NCBI GenBank assembly: GCA_010092695.1
Contig: JAADJJ010000001.1
Location: 3,596,001-3,660,000 of the forward strand
Length of the DNA stretch: 64,000 nt
Direction of reading: 5' to 3'
From: Enterobacteriaceae bacterium 4M9
GTDB lineage: Bacteria; Pseudomonadota; Gammaproteobacteria; Enterobacterales; Enterobacteriaceae
This document shows, one piece after another, positions 26,823 through 36,477 of this stretch (its first letter is position 1; each line of letters begins with the position of its first letter). A program made the position numbers and the translations under genes. Below the pieces are notes generated by a model, which was given only the letters and a program-made list of their open reading frames with translations, made no database searches and was not told the origin of the DNA.

Positions 26823-29285
26823 TTATTTACCTTTGCTGCCTGAAGGGCGGCAAACATTCACACTGCTGGTAGAGGGTTTGGATACCTGGCACCGCTGTTG
26901 TTTATCCACAATCAGCACTGACGGTGGCGCATCAGCTTTCACAAAGGCCTGGCTGCCCTGACCAACAAAGCCCATTTCCTCGCCTTTCGCGTTATAAATC
27001 GGTGAACCAAATCCGAGCGGTGTGCCATCAACGCGTTGCAGGTCATATATAAACAACCGGCGCGTATCGGTGCGGTAGGAAACCCGTGAAATGCTGCCAG
27101 CATAAGGCGCAACGTGGGCGATATTGCCCAGCACCTCTGCGTTATCAGCACGCGTTCCGTCCTGTTCCAGGTAGTAGTCATTCATGCGATAGGCCACCGC
27201 ACCGGAGACCAGTGCCTGCCCACGGCTGTTGGTACGGGTTTCATCACTACTGTTGACGCGTGCGCCTTCTACGCCGGGCGCGTCGATAATCACAAAATTA
27301 TCGCCGGTCTCTGGGCTTGCCAACACACCGCCACGCCAGGCCAGCACGCTGCCCGTTGCCCCGAGGCTACCCTGACGGTAGTCGCTGGCCTCGGTAACAC
27401 CGACATTCAGATGGGCGTACTGCGTTTTCCAGCTGGTATATACATCGGCCGAACGCGTGTGGTAGTTGTTGTCGTGTGACAGCTCCAGGCTGTAGTCCAC
27501 AAGGTTTGTGGAACTGCTCAGTCCCACGCCGGATGACGCATAGCTGCCGTCTTTGAAATGGCTGCGAGCATGAATGCTTGCTGGGCGGTCAAACAGGGAT
27601 AATGGCACGGTGAACGCAACATTCACCGTATCTTCACTGCGGCGCGTGGCGTTATTCCCACTGCCGTTGGAGAATTCACTGCGCCCGACTGAGACGGTAT
27701 AAAACATTGAACGAAAGCTATTGCTGTAGCCCGCTGAATACTGGCGCGTATCCGGGCGACTATCGCGATACTGGCGCAACCAGGCATCAATGCTCAGACG
27801 CCCACCGTTTTCACCCAGCGGCTGGCTTAGCGATAAACTAAAAGCCTGTCTGCTGCTGCGACTACTGCGTGGCGAAATATCCTGGTTTTGCCTGTCGAGG
27901 ATGTAATCCTGAAATGCAGCGTAGTCACGGGTACGGTAATACCAGGAAGCCAGCGTAATGTTGGTACGCGTTGGCAGGAATTTACTCCACGCCAGCGAAT
28001 ACTTTTCACCGCTGCGCTGAGTGCTGTTCAACTTATAACGTGACTGCTCGACATTCGCGCTCACTGAGCCAATGGTAGGAATGGAGAACGCACTGCCTAC
28101 CAGCAGCGACTGGTAATCTTTAGACAGCGTGGTACCACTAAACAACGTCCAGTAGTTGTTAACACCGCGGCTGTAGTCGCCCTGGAAAAACACGCTGTCG
28201 TCATCGACACCACGCATGCGTACTCGCCCAAGGTTGAGCATAAAGTCGTCTGTACCAGGGCGCAGCATGCTCGAAATCGTGGCAAACGGCACGGTGAAGG
28301 TTTCCGCACTTCCTGGCCCATAGCGCACTTCCACTTCCAGCTCTTTACGCGAGCCTGTAGGCATCAGATCGCGGATAGCAAACGGCCCTGGCGGCACAGA
28401 AATCTGCGAGATCACGCGGTTGTCCTGGCGCACGGTCACCACGGCACTGGCCATTGCGGTTCCGCGAATAATCGGCATGTAGGTCTGATCTTTGTCCGGC
28501 AGCATCTGCTTATCTTTCATCAGACGCACACCGCGAAAGGAGATATTGTCAAAATAGTCAGAGCTACTGTACATATCACCGACGCTAATGCGAGAGGTCA
28601 GCGCAACGACCGGGCGCTCGACGTAGCGCGATGAAGTATCCCAACGGCTTTTGTTATGGCTGTCACGCTGTAGTGTGGAGTTGTCGATAAAATGCCAGCC
28701 CCAGAGATTCAGGCCGCTGTTGAGCCCAAGAAACACACTGTCATTGCGCGAGCCGCCCTGCCCTTTTTCACTCATCGTCCAGGCGTTAACGTTATAGTTG
28801 GTATACAGACCGTTGACACCGCGCTCCCAGCGCTCCGGTGCGACCCAGTTTCGGTCGTTGCGCATCACCCAGGCCTGTGGGATAAGCAAATCCAGGCGCA
28901 TCTCACCTGTGTTTAGCTTATAAGTCCCACCGTGCAATATTGCATTAATATCAACGAAATCATTGTCATTGAGTTTGTTGAGCGCATCCAGTCCTGAAAT
29001 GCCCAGCTGCAATGCTTCACGCTTTTGAATTTTAAGTGTGGGATCGCTTTCATCGCCGGTGTGGACGGCAAACTTTCCCTTCCATTCGTCGTCGATATAA
29101 ATATCCATATCATAAAGTCCGGGCGCCACGACAATGGCTTTATTATCCCAGTCCATATCGGCGGAATGCCCTATCAGCAGGCTGCTGTTGAAGCTTTCTG
29201 CTGCACCCTGTAGTGGCCAGAGCGCAAGCGTAATAGCATTCAGCAAAATGGCTTTTTTTATTCTCCCGGCGATTACAGTTTTCAC
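26823..29285 (-). CDS. Fimbrial outer-membrane usher
   Basis: This 820-residue usher is full-length. After the signal peptide come the N-terminal domain (FNSSLL tail, PGLYDMDIYIDDEWKG) that catches chaperone-subunit complexes and the plug-bearing barrel (GPFAIRDLMPTG, WERGVNGLYTNYN). Both C-terminal domains follow the barrel (FGSPIYNAKGEEMGFVGQGSQAFV, with a terminal Cys pair). It secretes and assembles the pilus encoded by its neighbours. Subunit, chaperone, usher and adhesin genes follow the usual order. Its intact ends contrast with the truncated usher at 37821-39923. Confidence 0.93.
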   Translation of the reverse strand: MKTVIAGRIKKAILLNAITLALWPLQGAAESFNSSLLIGHSADMDWDNKAIVVAPGLYDMDIYIDDEWKGKFAVHTGDESDPTLKIQKREALQLGISGLDALNKLNDNDFVDINAILHGGTYKLNTGEMRLDLLIPQAWVMRNDRNWVAPERWERGVNGLYTNYNVNAWTMSEKGQGGSRNDSVFLGLNSGLNLWGWHFIDNSTLQRDSHNKSRWDTSSRYVERPVVALTSRISVGDMYSSSDYFDNISFRGVRLMKDKQMLPDKDQTYMPIIRGTAMASAVVTVRQDNRVISQISVPPGPFAIRDLMPTGSRKELEVEVRYGPGSAETFTVPFATISSMLRPGTDDFMLNLGRVRMRGVDDDSVFFQGDYSRGVNNYWTLFSGTTLSKDYQSLLVGSAFSIPTIGSVSANVEQSRYKLNSTQRSGEKYSLAWSKFLPTRTNITLASWYYRTRDYAAFQDYILDRQNQDISPRSSRSSRQAFSLSLSQPLGENGGRLSIDAWLRQYRDSRPDTRQYSAGYSNSFRSMFYTVSVGRSEFSNGSGNNATRRSEDTVNVAFTVPLSLFDRPASIHARSHFKDGSYASSGVGLSSSTNLVDYSLELSHDNNYHTRSADVYTSWKTQYAHLNVGVTEASDYRQGSLGATGSVLAWRGGVLASPETGDNFVIIDAPGVEGARVNSSDETRTNSRGQALVSGAVAYRMNDYYLEQDGTRADNAEVLGNIAHVAPYAGSISRVSYRTDTRRLFIYDLQRVDGTPLGFGSPIYNAKGEEMGFVGQGSQAFVKADAPPSVLIVDKQQRCQVSKPSTSSVNVCRPSGSKGK

Positions 29286-29313
29286 ATCAACTCCTGTTTT
29301 TTACACAGCGCAG

Positions 29314-30027
29314 TTATTCGCCAGTCATCACAAAGCGGTGGCTACCAAAGTCATCAATGCGGGAAAGGCGGAATTTACTGGCATTGCCTGGCGCTTTATC
29401 AAGGGGATGACAGCTAAAAGGCGCAATAAAGGCCGTCTCATTAAGCAGACTGCTGGTAAACGTTGCTTTGAGATTTTCACCATGAAATGGCGCAATATTG
29501 ACGACGGTGACGTAATACGGCGAGGCGTTATTAAGGCACGCTTTACCACCGTCTTTTTTCACCGACAGTTGGCTATCAATAATTTTTTCACCCCCATTGA
29601 GTCCTTCGGGGCGGTAAAAAAGCTTGATACGGCTGCGTAGCGCAACCTGTAAATAGTTAGTGCCTGCTTCACCGGCCGGAATAGGCGGCACGTCGAGCAC
29701 GTTTAGCCAGTACACCGACTCGCGGTCTTTTGGCAGCGCAGAGATGTCCTGTTTTGCCAGGCGCAGCGCCTGTCCCGCGTTGGCCTCTACCTTGGCTACC
29801 GCCGGGGTCAGGCTAAACGGCACACGAATTTTTTCCGGTGATTTAGCCGGATCGCCATCGTCAATCCAGGCCTGAACCAGGTGAGTGGAAGTACTCTGAT
29901 TGACAAGTTGGACATTAATAAACCCGGCATTCTGCGGGTAAATAACACGCGTGCTGTTAATAATGATGCTGGAAAATACAGAAAAGGAAGAAAGCAGCGC
30001 GCAGAACCCAATTAAAGTTCGCAACAT
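29314..30027 (-). CDS. Periplasmic fimbrial chaperone (PapD family)
   Basis: The 237-residue exported protein has the PapD two-Ig-domain pattern: signal peptide to about residue 19, then STRVIYPQN, VQLVNQ and the conserved DRESVYWLNVLDVPP. A basic LRSRIKLFYRPEGL containing the subunit-carboxylate-binding residues follows. It folds pilin subunits and delivers them to the usher. It sits between major subunit and usher genes on the leftward operon. Confidence 0.93.
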   Translation of the reverse strand: MLRTLIGFCALLSSFSVFSSIIINSTRVIYPQNAGFINVQLVNQSTSTHLVQAWIDDGDPAKSPEKIRVPFSLTPAVAKVEANAGQALRLAKQDISALPKDRESVYWLNVLDVPPIPAGEAGTNYLQVALRSRIKLFYRPEGLNGGEKIIDSQLSVKKDGGKACLNNASPYYVTVVNIAPFHGENLKATFTSSLLNETAFIAPFSCHPLDKAPGNASKFRLSRIDDFGSHRFVMTGE

Positions 30028-30087
30028 AATGATCGTCTGATAAAGAGAAAAAAAGGGGAGACAAGCTCCCCGGGAAATAATTAACGC

Positions 30088-30639
30088 TTATTCGTAGCTG
30101 AAAGTATATTGCGCGGCAGTCGTGATGTTACCGGAAGAAATTTCTTTACCACCGTAGTTATAGTAGTTCGCGAAATACTTCAGTTCAGTTTCTTCAACAC
30201 CGGTCACTGCGGTATCGATAGCGGTGTTAAAGTCGATAATCGCAGACTTATCTTTGGTGATGGTGATGCCCACGCCTTTAGACGTACCGGTGTTATTCAC
30301 CATGTATTTCTCATCGTCCGAAATATCGGCGCTACCAAAGGTAATTTTCAGCGTTTTGTCACCTCTAGTGGCGTTCTGCTTACAGCCGGAGACTTTCATG
30401 GTGAACGGCTTAGCATTTTTTGCTACCACGCCGACAGCTTCGCCCGCATCAGTGGTAGTGATCGGGTCCAGCGTCACGGTAAAGTCAGCGCCGCTGTTGG
30501 TAGTGATGTTACAGGTGGTGTCAGTTACGCTACCGTAAAAGGTGATGTTACCACCCGCTACGTCGTTAGAAGTGGTTTCTGCGATTGCAGAACCTGCGGT
30601 TGCCAGCACCATTGCTGCGAGAAGAGTTTTCTTAAACAT
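30088..30639 (-). CDS. Major fimbrial subunit (pilin)
   Basis: The 183-residue pilin has signal peptide MFKKTLLAAMVLATAGSAIA. The mature N-terminus is GGNITFYGSVTDTTCNI, the first Cys pairs with the Cys of VSGCKQN, and the C-terminal strand ends QYTFSYE. The GG-x-(V/I)-x-F-x-G-x-VTD start resembles Klebsiella MrkA, and the EAL neighbour matches a type 3-like locus, but the resemblance is not strong enough for a symbol. It is the first gene of a four-gene leftward operon. Confidence 0.88.
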   Translation of the reverse strand: MFKKTLLAAMVLATAGSAIAETTSNDVAGGNITFYGSVTDTTCNITTNSGADFTVTLDPITTTDAGEAVGVVAKNAKPFTMKVSGCKQNATRGDKTLKITFGSADISDDEKYMVNNTGTSKGVGITITKDKSAIIDFNTAIDTAVTGVEETELKYFANYYNYGGKEISSGNITTAAQYTFSYE

Positions 30640-31053
30640 AAATTATGATCCTGTGTCTGAATGTCATTACTTATTGGTCTATCTTCCGATGAGTCACGCT
30701 ACACAACGTGCGGTGCCTCATGCTCCGGAACTTTCTGTGACAATCCTCACACCACAGACTCAGGCAGTAAACTTATGTTGAAAAACAGATTAATTATAGA
30801 TTTTTAATCTAAAAAACCACTTTAAATTAGACTTAAAAACCAAAATAAAACATCTGAGCTACATGTTGCAGCGATGCTTTTCCTGGCATTGTTATCTGAA
30901 CTGCGCCAACTGAGAAGAAATTATCTGTCAGCTAAGGAATAATTAATTATTTCTTCACTAATAAATGTCGGTATTCGTCAGGTTCTTCCTTTATTTTTGA
31001 ATAAAATGACAGCAGCGCACTAATGAATAAGAGTTAACGTAAAAACGCTTCGC

Positions 31054-31069
31054 TACTCAATTCTGAGTA
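31054..31069. promoter_or_regulatory. NarL/NarP-type 7-2-7 site upstream of fdnG
   Basis: TACTCAA-TT-CTGAGTA is two inverted heptamers with a 2-base spacer, one or two bases off the TACYYMT consensus in each half. Its centre lies about 80 bases before the predicted start of transcription. In E. coli, fdnGHI is nitrate-induced through NarL at a site of this geometry. Confidence 0.65.
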
Positions 31070-31093
31070 AATTACCTTCTATTCCCCTATCGT

Positions 31094-31134
31094 TTGATTT
31101 CGCGCAAGACGCTACCTTACGTGATTGCTATTTT
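31094..31134 (+). promoter_or_regulatory. FNR site and -10 element of the fdnGHI promoter
   Basis: TTGAT-TTCG-CGCAA at 31094-31107 is an FNR-type dyad with one perfect half. A -10 candidate TATTTT lies at 31129-31134. That puts the dyad centre near -41, the class II activator position expected for anaerobic induction. Start of transcription near 31141 would give a leader of about 32 bases. Confidence 0.65.
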
Positions 31135-31172
31135 CGCCAGCATGTAATGCCATAAATAAAAAAGAGGTAGCA

Positions 31173-34100
31173 ATGGACGTCAGCCGCAGAGGTTTTTTTA
31201 AAATCTGCGCCGGCGGAATGGCAGGTACAACGGTAGCGGTTCTCGGTTTTGCGCCAAAAACAGCACTGGCGCAGGCACGTAATTATAAGTTACTGCGCGC
31301 AAAAGAGATTCGTAATACCTGTACCTACTGTTCTGTAGGATGTGGTTTGTTAATGTACAGCATGGGCGATGGCTCGAAAAACGCGAAATCGTCTATTTTC
31401 CACATCGAAGGTGACCCGGATCATCCGGTAAGCCGCGGCGCGCTTTGCCCGAAAGGGGCCGGTCTTCTTGACTATATTCACAGCGACAACCGCCTGCGTT
31501 ACCCGCAATACCGCGCGCCTGGCTCTGATAAGTGGCAGCGTATTTCCTGGGACGACGCCTTCAAACGCATCGCACGTCTGATGAAAGACGACCGCGACGC
31601 CAACTTTGTTGAAACCAACGACCAGGGCGTGAAGGTGAACCGCTGGCTGTCAACCGGGATGCTCTGCGCCTCGGCCGCCAGTAACGAAACCGGCATGCTG
31701 ACCCAGAAATTTGCCCGCTCGCTCGGTATGCTGGCGGTGGACAACCAGGCGCGCGTCTGACACGGACCTACGGTAGCAAGTCTTGCTCCAACTTTTGGTC
31801 GCGGTGCCATGACCAACCACTGGGTTGACATCAAAAACGCCAACGTTGTTGTTGTGATGGGCGGTAACGCCGCAGAAGCGCACCCGGTGGGCTTTCGCTG
31901 GGCGATGGAAGCCAAAAACAATAACGATGCCACGCTTATCGTGGTGGATCCGCGCTTTACCCGCACCGCATCGGTGGCGGATATCTACGCGCCAATCCGT
32001 TCCGGTACCGACATTACGTTCCTGTCGGGCGTACTGCTGTACCTGATAAATAACAACAAAATCCACGCCGATTACGTTAAACACTACACCAACGCCTCGC
32101 TGCTGATTCGCGACGATTACAGCTTTGATGATGGCCTGTTTAGCGGCTACGACGCGGATAAACGCCAGTACGACAAAACCAGCTGGAACTACCAGTTTGA
32201 TGAGAATGGGCACGCGCTGCGCGACATGACCCTGACTCACCCGCGCTGCGTCTGGAACCTGCTCAAAGAACACGTCAGCCGTTACACGCCGGATGTGGTC
32301 GAGAACATTTGCGGTACGCCAAAAGCCGACTTCCTGAAAGTCTGCGAAGTGCTGGCCTCAACCAGTGCTGCAAACCGCGCGGCAACCTTCCTCTATGCGC
32401 TCGGCTGGACCCAGCACACCGTCGGTGCGCAGAACATCCGCACCATGGCGATGATTCAGTTGCTGCTTGGCAACATGGGCGTCGCGGGCGGCGGTGTGAA
32501 CGCACTGCGTGGCCACTCCAACATCCAGGGTCTGACCGATATCGGCCTGCTGTCCACCAGCCTGCCGGGTTATCTGACGCTGCCTCAGGAAAGCCATCAC
32601 GACGTTGAAACCTACCTTGCCGCCAACACGCCAAAAGCGCTGCTGCCAGGCCAGGTGAACTACTGGAGCAACTATCCGAAGTTCTACGTCAGCCTGATGA
32701 AAACCTTCTACGGTGATGCCGCCACCCGTGAAAACGGTTGGGGTTATGACTGGCTGCCGAAGTGGGACCAGGCCTACGACGTCCTTAAGTACTTCGACAT
32801 GATGGACAGAGGTGAAGTCACCGGCTATTTCTGCCAGGGCTTTAACCCGGTCGCCTCGTTCCCGGACAAAAACAAAATTGTCGCCTCGCTCAGTAAGCTG
32901 AAGTACATGGTCGTCGTTGACCCACTGGTCACCGAAACCTCCAACTTCTGGCAGAACCACGGTGAGATGAACGATGTTGACCCGGCGAGCATTCAGACCG
33001 AAGTGTTCCGTCTGCCATCCACCTGCTTTGCCGAAGAAGATGGCTCCATCGCCAACTCCGGACGCTGGCTGCAGTGGCACTGGAAAGGCGCGGATGCCCC
33101 AGGCGAAGCCATCAACGACGGTCAGATCCTTGCCGGTCTTTATGACGAACTGCGCAGACTGTACCGTGCGGAAGGCGGTAAAGGCGTTGAGCCGTTGATG
33201 AAGATGAGCTGGAACTACAAGCAGCCGCACGAGCCAGAATCTGAAGAAGTAGCAAAAGAGAACAACGGCTACGCGCTTGCCGATCTCTTTGACGCCAACG
33301 GCAATCTGCTGGTGAAGAAAGGCGAATTGCTCGACTCCTTTGCACAGCTGCGTGACGACGGTACCACCGCCTCCGGCTGTTGGATCTACGCCGGTAGCTG
33401 GACACGTAAAGGCAACCAGATGGCCAACCGCGACAACGCGGATCCATCCGGTCTTGGCAACACGCTGGGCTGGACCTGGGCATGGCCGCTCAACCGCCGC
33501 GTACTGTACAACCGCGCCTCCTGCGATCCGCAGGGTAAAGCCTGGGATCCGCATCGTCTGCTCATTGAGTGGAACGGTGAGAAGTGGGTCGGCAACGACA
33601 TCCCGGACTACAGCGCCGCCGCGCCGGAACTGAACGCAGGGCCGTTTATCATGCAGCAGGAGGGTCTTGGCCGCCTGTTCGCACTGAACAAACTGGCAGA
33701 AGGTCCGTTCCCGGAGCACTACGAACCGATTGAAACGCCGATTGGCACCAACCCGCTGCACCCGAACGTGGTGTCCAGCCCGGTGGCGCGCATGTTCAAG
33801 GCGGACGCGGCGCGTATTGGCGACAGAAAGGAATTCCCGTACATCGGCACCACTTACCGTCTGACCGAGCACTTCCACACCTGGACCAAGCACGCGCGGC
33901 TTAACGCTATCGCGCAGCCGGAGCAGTTTGTGGAAATCAGCGAAGCGCTGGCGAAGTCGAAAGGTATCAGCAACGGCGACAGCGTGAAGGTCAGCAGCAA
34001 GCGCGGCTTTATCCGTGCCAAAGCGGTGGTTACCCGCCGTTTGCAGACGTTCAACGTTAACGGCCAGCAGGTAGAAACCGTGGGTATTCCGATTCACTGG

Positions 34101-34220
34101 GGCTTTGAAGGCAAGACGCAGAAGGGCTTTGTGGCCAATACGCTGACGCCGTCCGTGGGCGATGCGAACTCGCAAACCCCGGAATACAAAGCGTTTCTTG
34201 TCAACATCGAGAAGGCGTAA
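31173..34220 (+). CDS. fdnG: Formate dehydrogenase-N major subunit (selenoprotein, Mo-bisMGD)
   Basis: FdnG oxidises formate in the periplasm and feeds electrons through FdnH and FdnI to menaquinone for nitrate respiration. The gene runs through an in-frame TGA at 31758-31760, read as selenocysteine 196 (QARV-U-HG), giving 1015 residues like E. coli FdnG. It has a Tat signal (SRRGFFKICAGG), the 4Fe-4S ligands CTYCSVGC and a late ALCPKG cysteine, and the molybdopterin domains thereafter. The ATG at 31173 has AGAGG upstream and matches the E. coli start; automated tools may split it into 31125-31760 and 31809-34220. It starts the fdnGHI operon. Confidence 0.97.
31758..31797 (+). promoter_or_regulatory. 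Bacterial SECIS element (UGA plus SelB-binding hairpin) in fdnG
   Basis: Right after the UGA codon lies a hairpin whose apex, 31772-31789, has arms GG and AGCAA pairing with TTGCT and CC. It has a bulged U and a three-base GUC loop, the features SelB recognises in E. coli fdnG and fdhF. Confidence 0.88.
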
Positions 34221-34232
34221 GGGAGCGAACCT

Positions 34233-35120
34233 GTGTCAATGCAAACACAAGACATTATCAAACGTTCAGCGACCAACAGCCTGACGCCGCCTCCCCAGGC
34301 GCGCGATTACAAGGATGAGGTCGCTAAACTCATCGACGTGTCCACCTGCATCGGCTGTAAAGCCTGCCAGGTGGCGTGTTCAGAGTGGAACGACATTCGC
34401 GATGAAGTAGGCCACTGTGTGGGGGTGTACGACAACCCCACCGATCTGAGTGCCAAGTCCTGGACGGTAATGCGTTTTAGTGAAACCGAACAGAACGGCA
34501 AGCTGGAATGGCTTATCCGTAAGGATGGCTGTATGCACTGTGAGGATCCGGGCTGCCTGAAGGCGTGCCCGTCTGCCGGTGCGATTATCCAGTACGCCAA
34601 CGGCATCGTGGATTTCCAGTCAGAACACTGTATCGGCTGCGGCTATTGCATCGCCGGTTGCCCGTTCAACGTGCCGCGTCTCAACCCGCAGGACAACCGC
34701 GTCTATAAATGTACGCTGTGTGTGGACAGGGTCAGCGTCGGCCAGGAGCCGGCTTGCGTGAAAACCTGTCCGACGGGCGCTATCCACTTTGGCACTAAAA
34801 AAGAGATGCTGGAGATGGGCGCGCAGCGCGTTGAGAAGCTGAAAAAACGCGGCTACGCTAACGCCGGGGTGTACAACCCGCAAGGCGTGGGCGGCACACA
34901 CGTGATGTACGTGCTTCACCACGCCGACCAGGCTGGGCTGTACCACAACCTGCCGCAGGAGCCAAAAATTGACCTACCGGTCAATCTGTGGAAAGGCATT
35001 CTCAAGCCGCTGTCCGCCGCAGGCTTCATCGCCACCTTTGCCGCGCTGATTTTCCACTATGTGGGGATTGGGCCGAACAAAGAAGTGGATGACGAAGATG
35101 AGGAGGAACACCATGACTAA
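34233..35120 (+). CDS. fdnH: Formate dehydrogenase-N iron-sulfur (beta) subunit
   Basis: FdnH carries four 4Fe-4S clusters that wire FdnG to the membrane subunit. The 295-residue protein has four Cys groups: CIGCKACQVAC, CMHCEDPGCLKAC, CIGCGYCIAGCPFNVP and CTLCVDRVSVGQEPACVKTCP. Near the C-terminus is a single membrane anchor (LSAAGFIATFAALIFHYVGIG). It starts 12 bases after fdnG and overlaps fdnI by 8 bases. Confidence 0.97.
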   Translation: MSMQTQDIIKRSATNSLTPPPQARDYKDEVAKLIDVSTCIGCKACQVACSEWNDIRDEVGHCVGVYDNPTDLSAKSWTVMRFSETEQNGKLEWLIRKDGCMHCEDPGCLKACPSAGAIIQYANGIVDFQSEHCIGCGYCIAGCPFNVPRLNPQDNRVYKCTLCVDRVSVGQEPACVKTCPTGAIHFGTKKEMLEMGAQRVEKLKKRGYANAGVYNPQGVGGTHVMYVLHHADQAGLYHNLPQEPKIDLPVNLWKGILKPLSAAGFIATFAALIFHYVGIGPNKEVDDEDEEEHHD

Positions 35121-35778
35121 GAAGCAAAGCAAAATGATAGTCCGGACGAAGTTTCTTGACCGGGCCTGCCACTGGACGGTGGTTATCTGTTTCTTCCTGG
35201 TCTCGCTGTCCGGTATTGCGCTGTTCTTCCCGACCCTGGTCTGGCTCACCGAAACCTTCGGTACGCCGCAGATGGGGCGCATCCTGCACCCGTTCTTTGG
35301 TGTGCTGATTTTCGTGGCGCTGATGTTTATGTTTGTGCGTTTTGTGAAGCACAACATCCCGGACCGTGAAGACTGGCCGTGGGTGAAAAACATCGTCGAA
35401 GTGCTTAAAGGTAACGAGCACAACGTTGCGGATGTCGGTAAGTACAACGCCGGACAGAAAATGATGTTCTGGACCATCATGAGCATGATTTTTGTGCTGC
35501 TGGTGACCGGCGTCATTATCTGGCGTCCGTACTTCGCGCACAAATTCCCGGTAGAACTGGTGCGCTGGAGCCTGCTGATTCATGCCACAACGGCCATCAT
35601 CCTGATTCACGCCATTCTGATTCATATGTATATGGCGTTCTGGGTGAAAGGTTCGATTAAAGGCATGATTGAAGGCAAGGTCAGCCGCCGCTGGGCGAAG
35701 AAGCACCATCCACGCTGGTATCGTAAGGTTGAAGCTGAAGAAGCCAAAGCCGAGGCGCAGGGCGATAAAAACCCATAA
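35113..35778 (+). CDS. fdnI: Formate dehydrogenase-N cytochrome b556 (gamma) subunit
   Basis: FdnI is the membrane cytochrome b that reduces menaquinone. The 221-residue product has four hydrophobic helices and the haem-ligand histidines of the family (RACHWTVVICFF, GRILHPFFG, LLIHATTAIILIHAILIHMYMAFW). The start at 35113 is chosen for the strong GAGGAGGA just upstream and agreement with E. coli FdnI. A terminator follows. Confidence 0.96.
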   Translation: MTKKQSKMIVRTKFLDRACHWTVVICFFLVSLSGIALFFPTLVWLTETFGTPQMGRILHPFFGVLIFVALMFMFVRFVKHNIPDREDWPWVKNIVEVLKGNEHNVADVGKYNAGQKMMFWTIMSMIFVLLVTGVIIWRPYFAHKFPVELVRWSLLIHATTAIILIHAILIHMYMAFWVKGSIKGMIEGKVSRRWAKKHHPRWYRKVEAEEAKAEAQGDKNP

Positions 35779-35795
35779 TGGCGTGAGGCGTTATA

Positions 35796-35828
35796 AAAAG
35801 CCGGTCGGGGAAACCCACCGGCTTTTTT
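35796..35828 (+). terminator. Rho-independent terminator of fdnGHI
   Basis: AAAAGCCGGT and ACCGGCTTTT, extended by GGG/CCC with one bulged base around a GAAA tetraloop, are followed by a T-run. It lies 17 bases after the fdnI stop. Confidence 0.9.
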
Positions 35829-35973
35829 ATTGATACGGTTGTTATCAAAATCGCAACGGATTTACGGCAAACCAATGACAACAGCACGAGAAAAAGTGCG
35901 CTCGGCAATCTTTCTCATCAGGAATGCCGCTACAAAAAATGCCTGCCTTAACTACAGCGCAACAGGCGCTTTC

Positions 35974-36477
35974 TTAGTCAAATACACCGTTTATGATGGC
36001 TGTGACAACCGCCGTACTGAGCGCTATCAGCACCAGGTTGTTACCCACAATTTGCCATTCATAGCCCGGATAATAAGGAAGCTGCTCCAGCATAGAGGCA
36101 GGCACCACCTTTTTAGCAATACCCGGCGGCAGCGGTTTACCCCGTGCCAGATTCTTTGCAATGCCCGGCGGTAAAGCACGGTAGCCTGTCAGGCCGTGAT
36201 CAACCGCCAACCGACGCGCGCCAGAAAAGCTGATATCTGACTCCACCCTGTCCGGCTTGCCGTAGTTTTTACGCGACTCACCAGAAGATGCCTTATTCTG
36301 CCCCGCATTGCCTTTATGACTTTTGCTTTGATTGCCCTGATTGCCATGTTTACCGCTATTGCCATGACCATTGCCGTTGCCATTACCATTGCCCGGATTT
36401 GCCAGCACCGGTGCGCCTGCAAAAGAGAACGATAAAATGACGGCGAGAAGGGCTGCTAAACTGCGACGCTTAACCAT
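35974..36477 (-). CDS. CigR-family inner-membrane/anti-virulence regulator-like protein
   Basis: The protein has 167 residues. After a signal segment (RRSLAALLAVILSFSFAGAPVLA) it has a low-complexity Gly/Asn/His/Lys stretch (repeated GNGN), then a conserved C-terminal half. That half carries GLTGYRALPPGIAKNLARGKPLPPGIAKK in two repeats of LPPGIAK and a final membrane helix (LVLIALSTAVVTAIINGVF). This layout is typical of CigR from Salmonella pathogenicity island 3. The ATG at 36477 has AAGGA eight bases upstream. The island gene marT-fidL also has relatives in this window. Function in this organism is unknown. Confidence 0.8.
   Translation of the reverse strand: MVKRRSLAALLAVILSFSFAGAPVLANPGNGNGNGNGHGNSGKHGNQGNQSKSHKGNAGQNKASSGESRKNYGKPDRVESDISFSGARRLAVDHGLTGYRALPPGIAKNLARGKPLPPGIAKKVVPASMLEQLPYYPGYEWQIVGNNLVLIALSTAVVTAIINGVFD

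Larger units (their letters stand above)
30640..31172. other. Long AT-rich divergent region between the fimbrial operon and fdnG
   Basis: No gene is seen in 533 bases. The left two-thirds (30780-31020) is strongly AT-rich and holds the fimbrial promoter. The right end carries the fdnG control sites listed separately. No invertible element (paired inverted repeats with a recombinase gene) was found. Confidence 0.6.

Noticed and set aside
30640..31172. Invertible promoter element for fimbrial phase variation
   Set aside because: No matching pair of inverted repeats and no recombinase gene nearby.
31758..31760. In-frame TGA in fdnG as a nonsense mutation or split gene
   Set aside because: The position matches selenocysteine 196 of FdnG, the hairpin for SelB follows at once, and coding similarity continues on both sides.
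32358..34175. Leftward open frame of 605 codons
   Set aside because: It is antisense to fdnG, whose match to the E. coli protein covers this whole region. GC-rich third positions explain the lack of stops.
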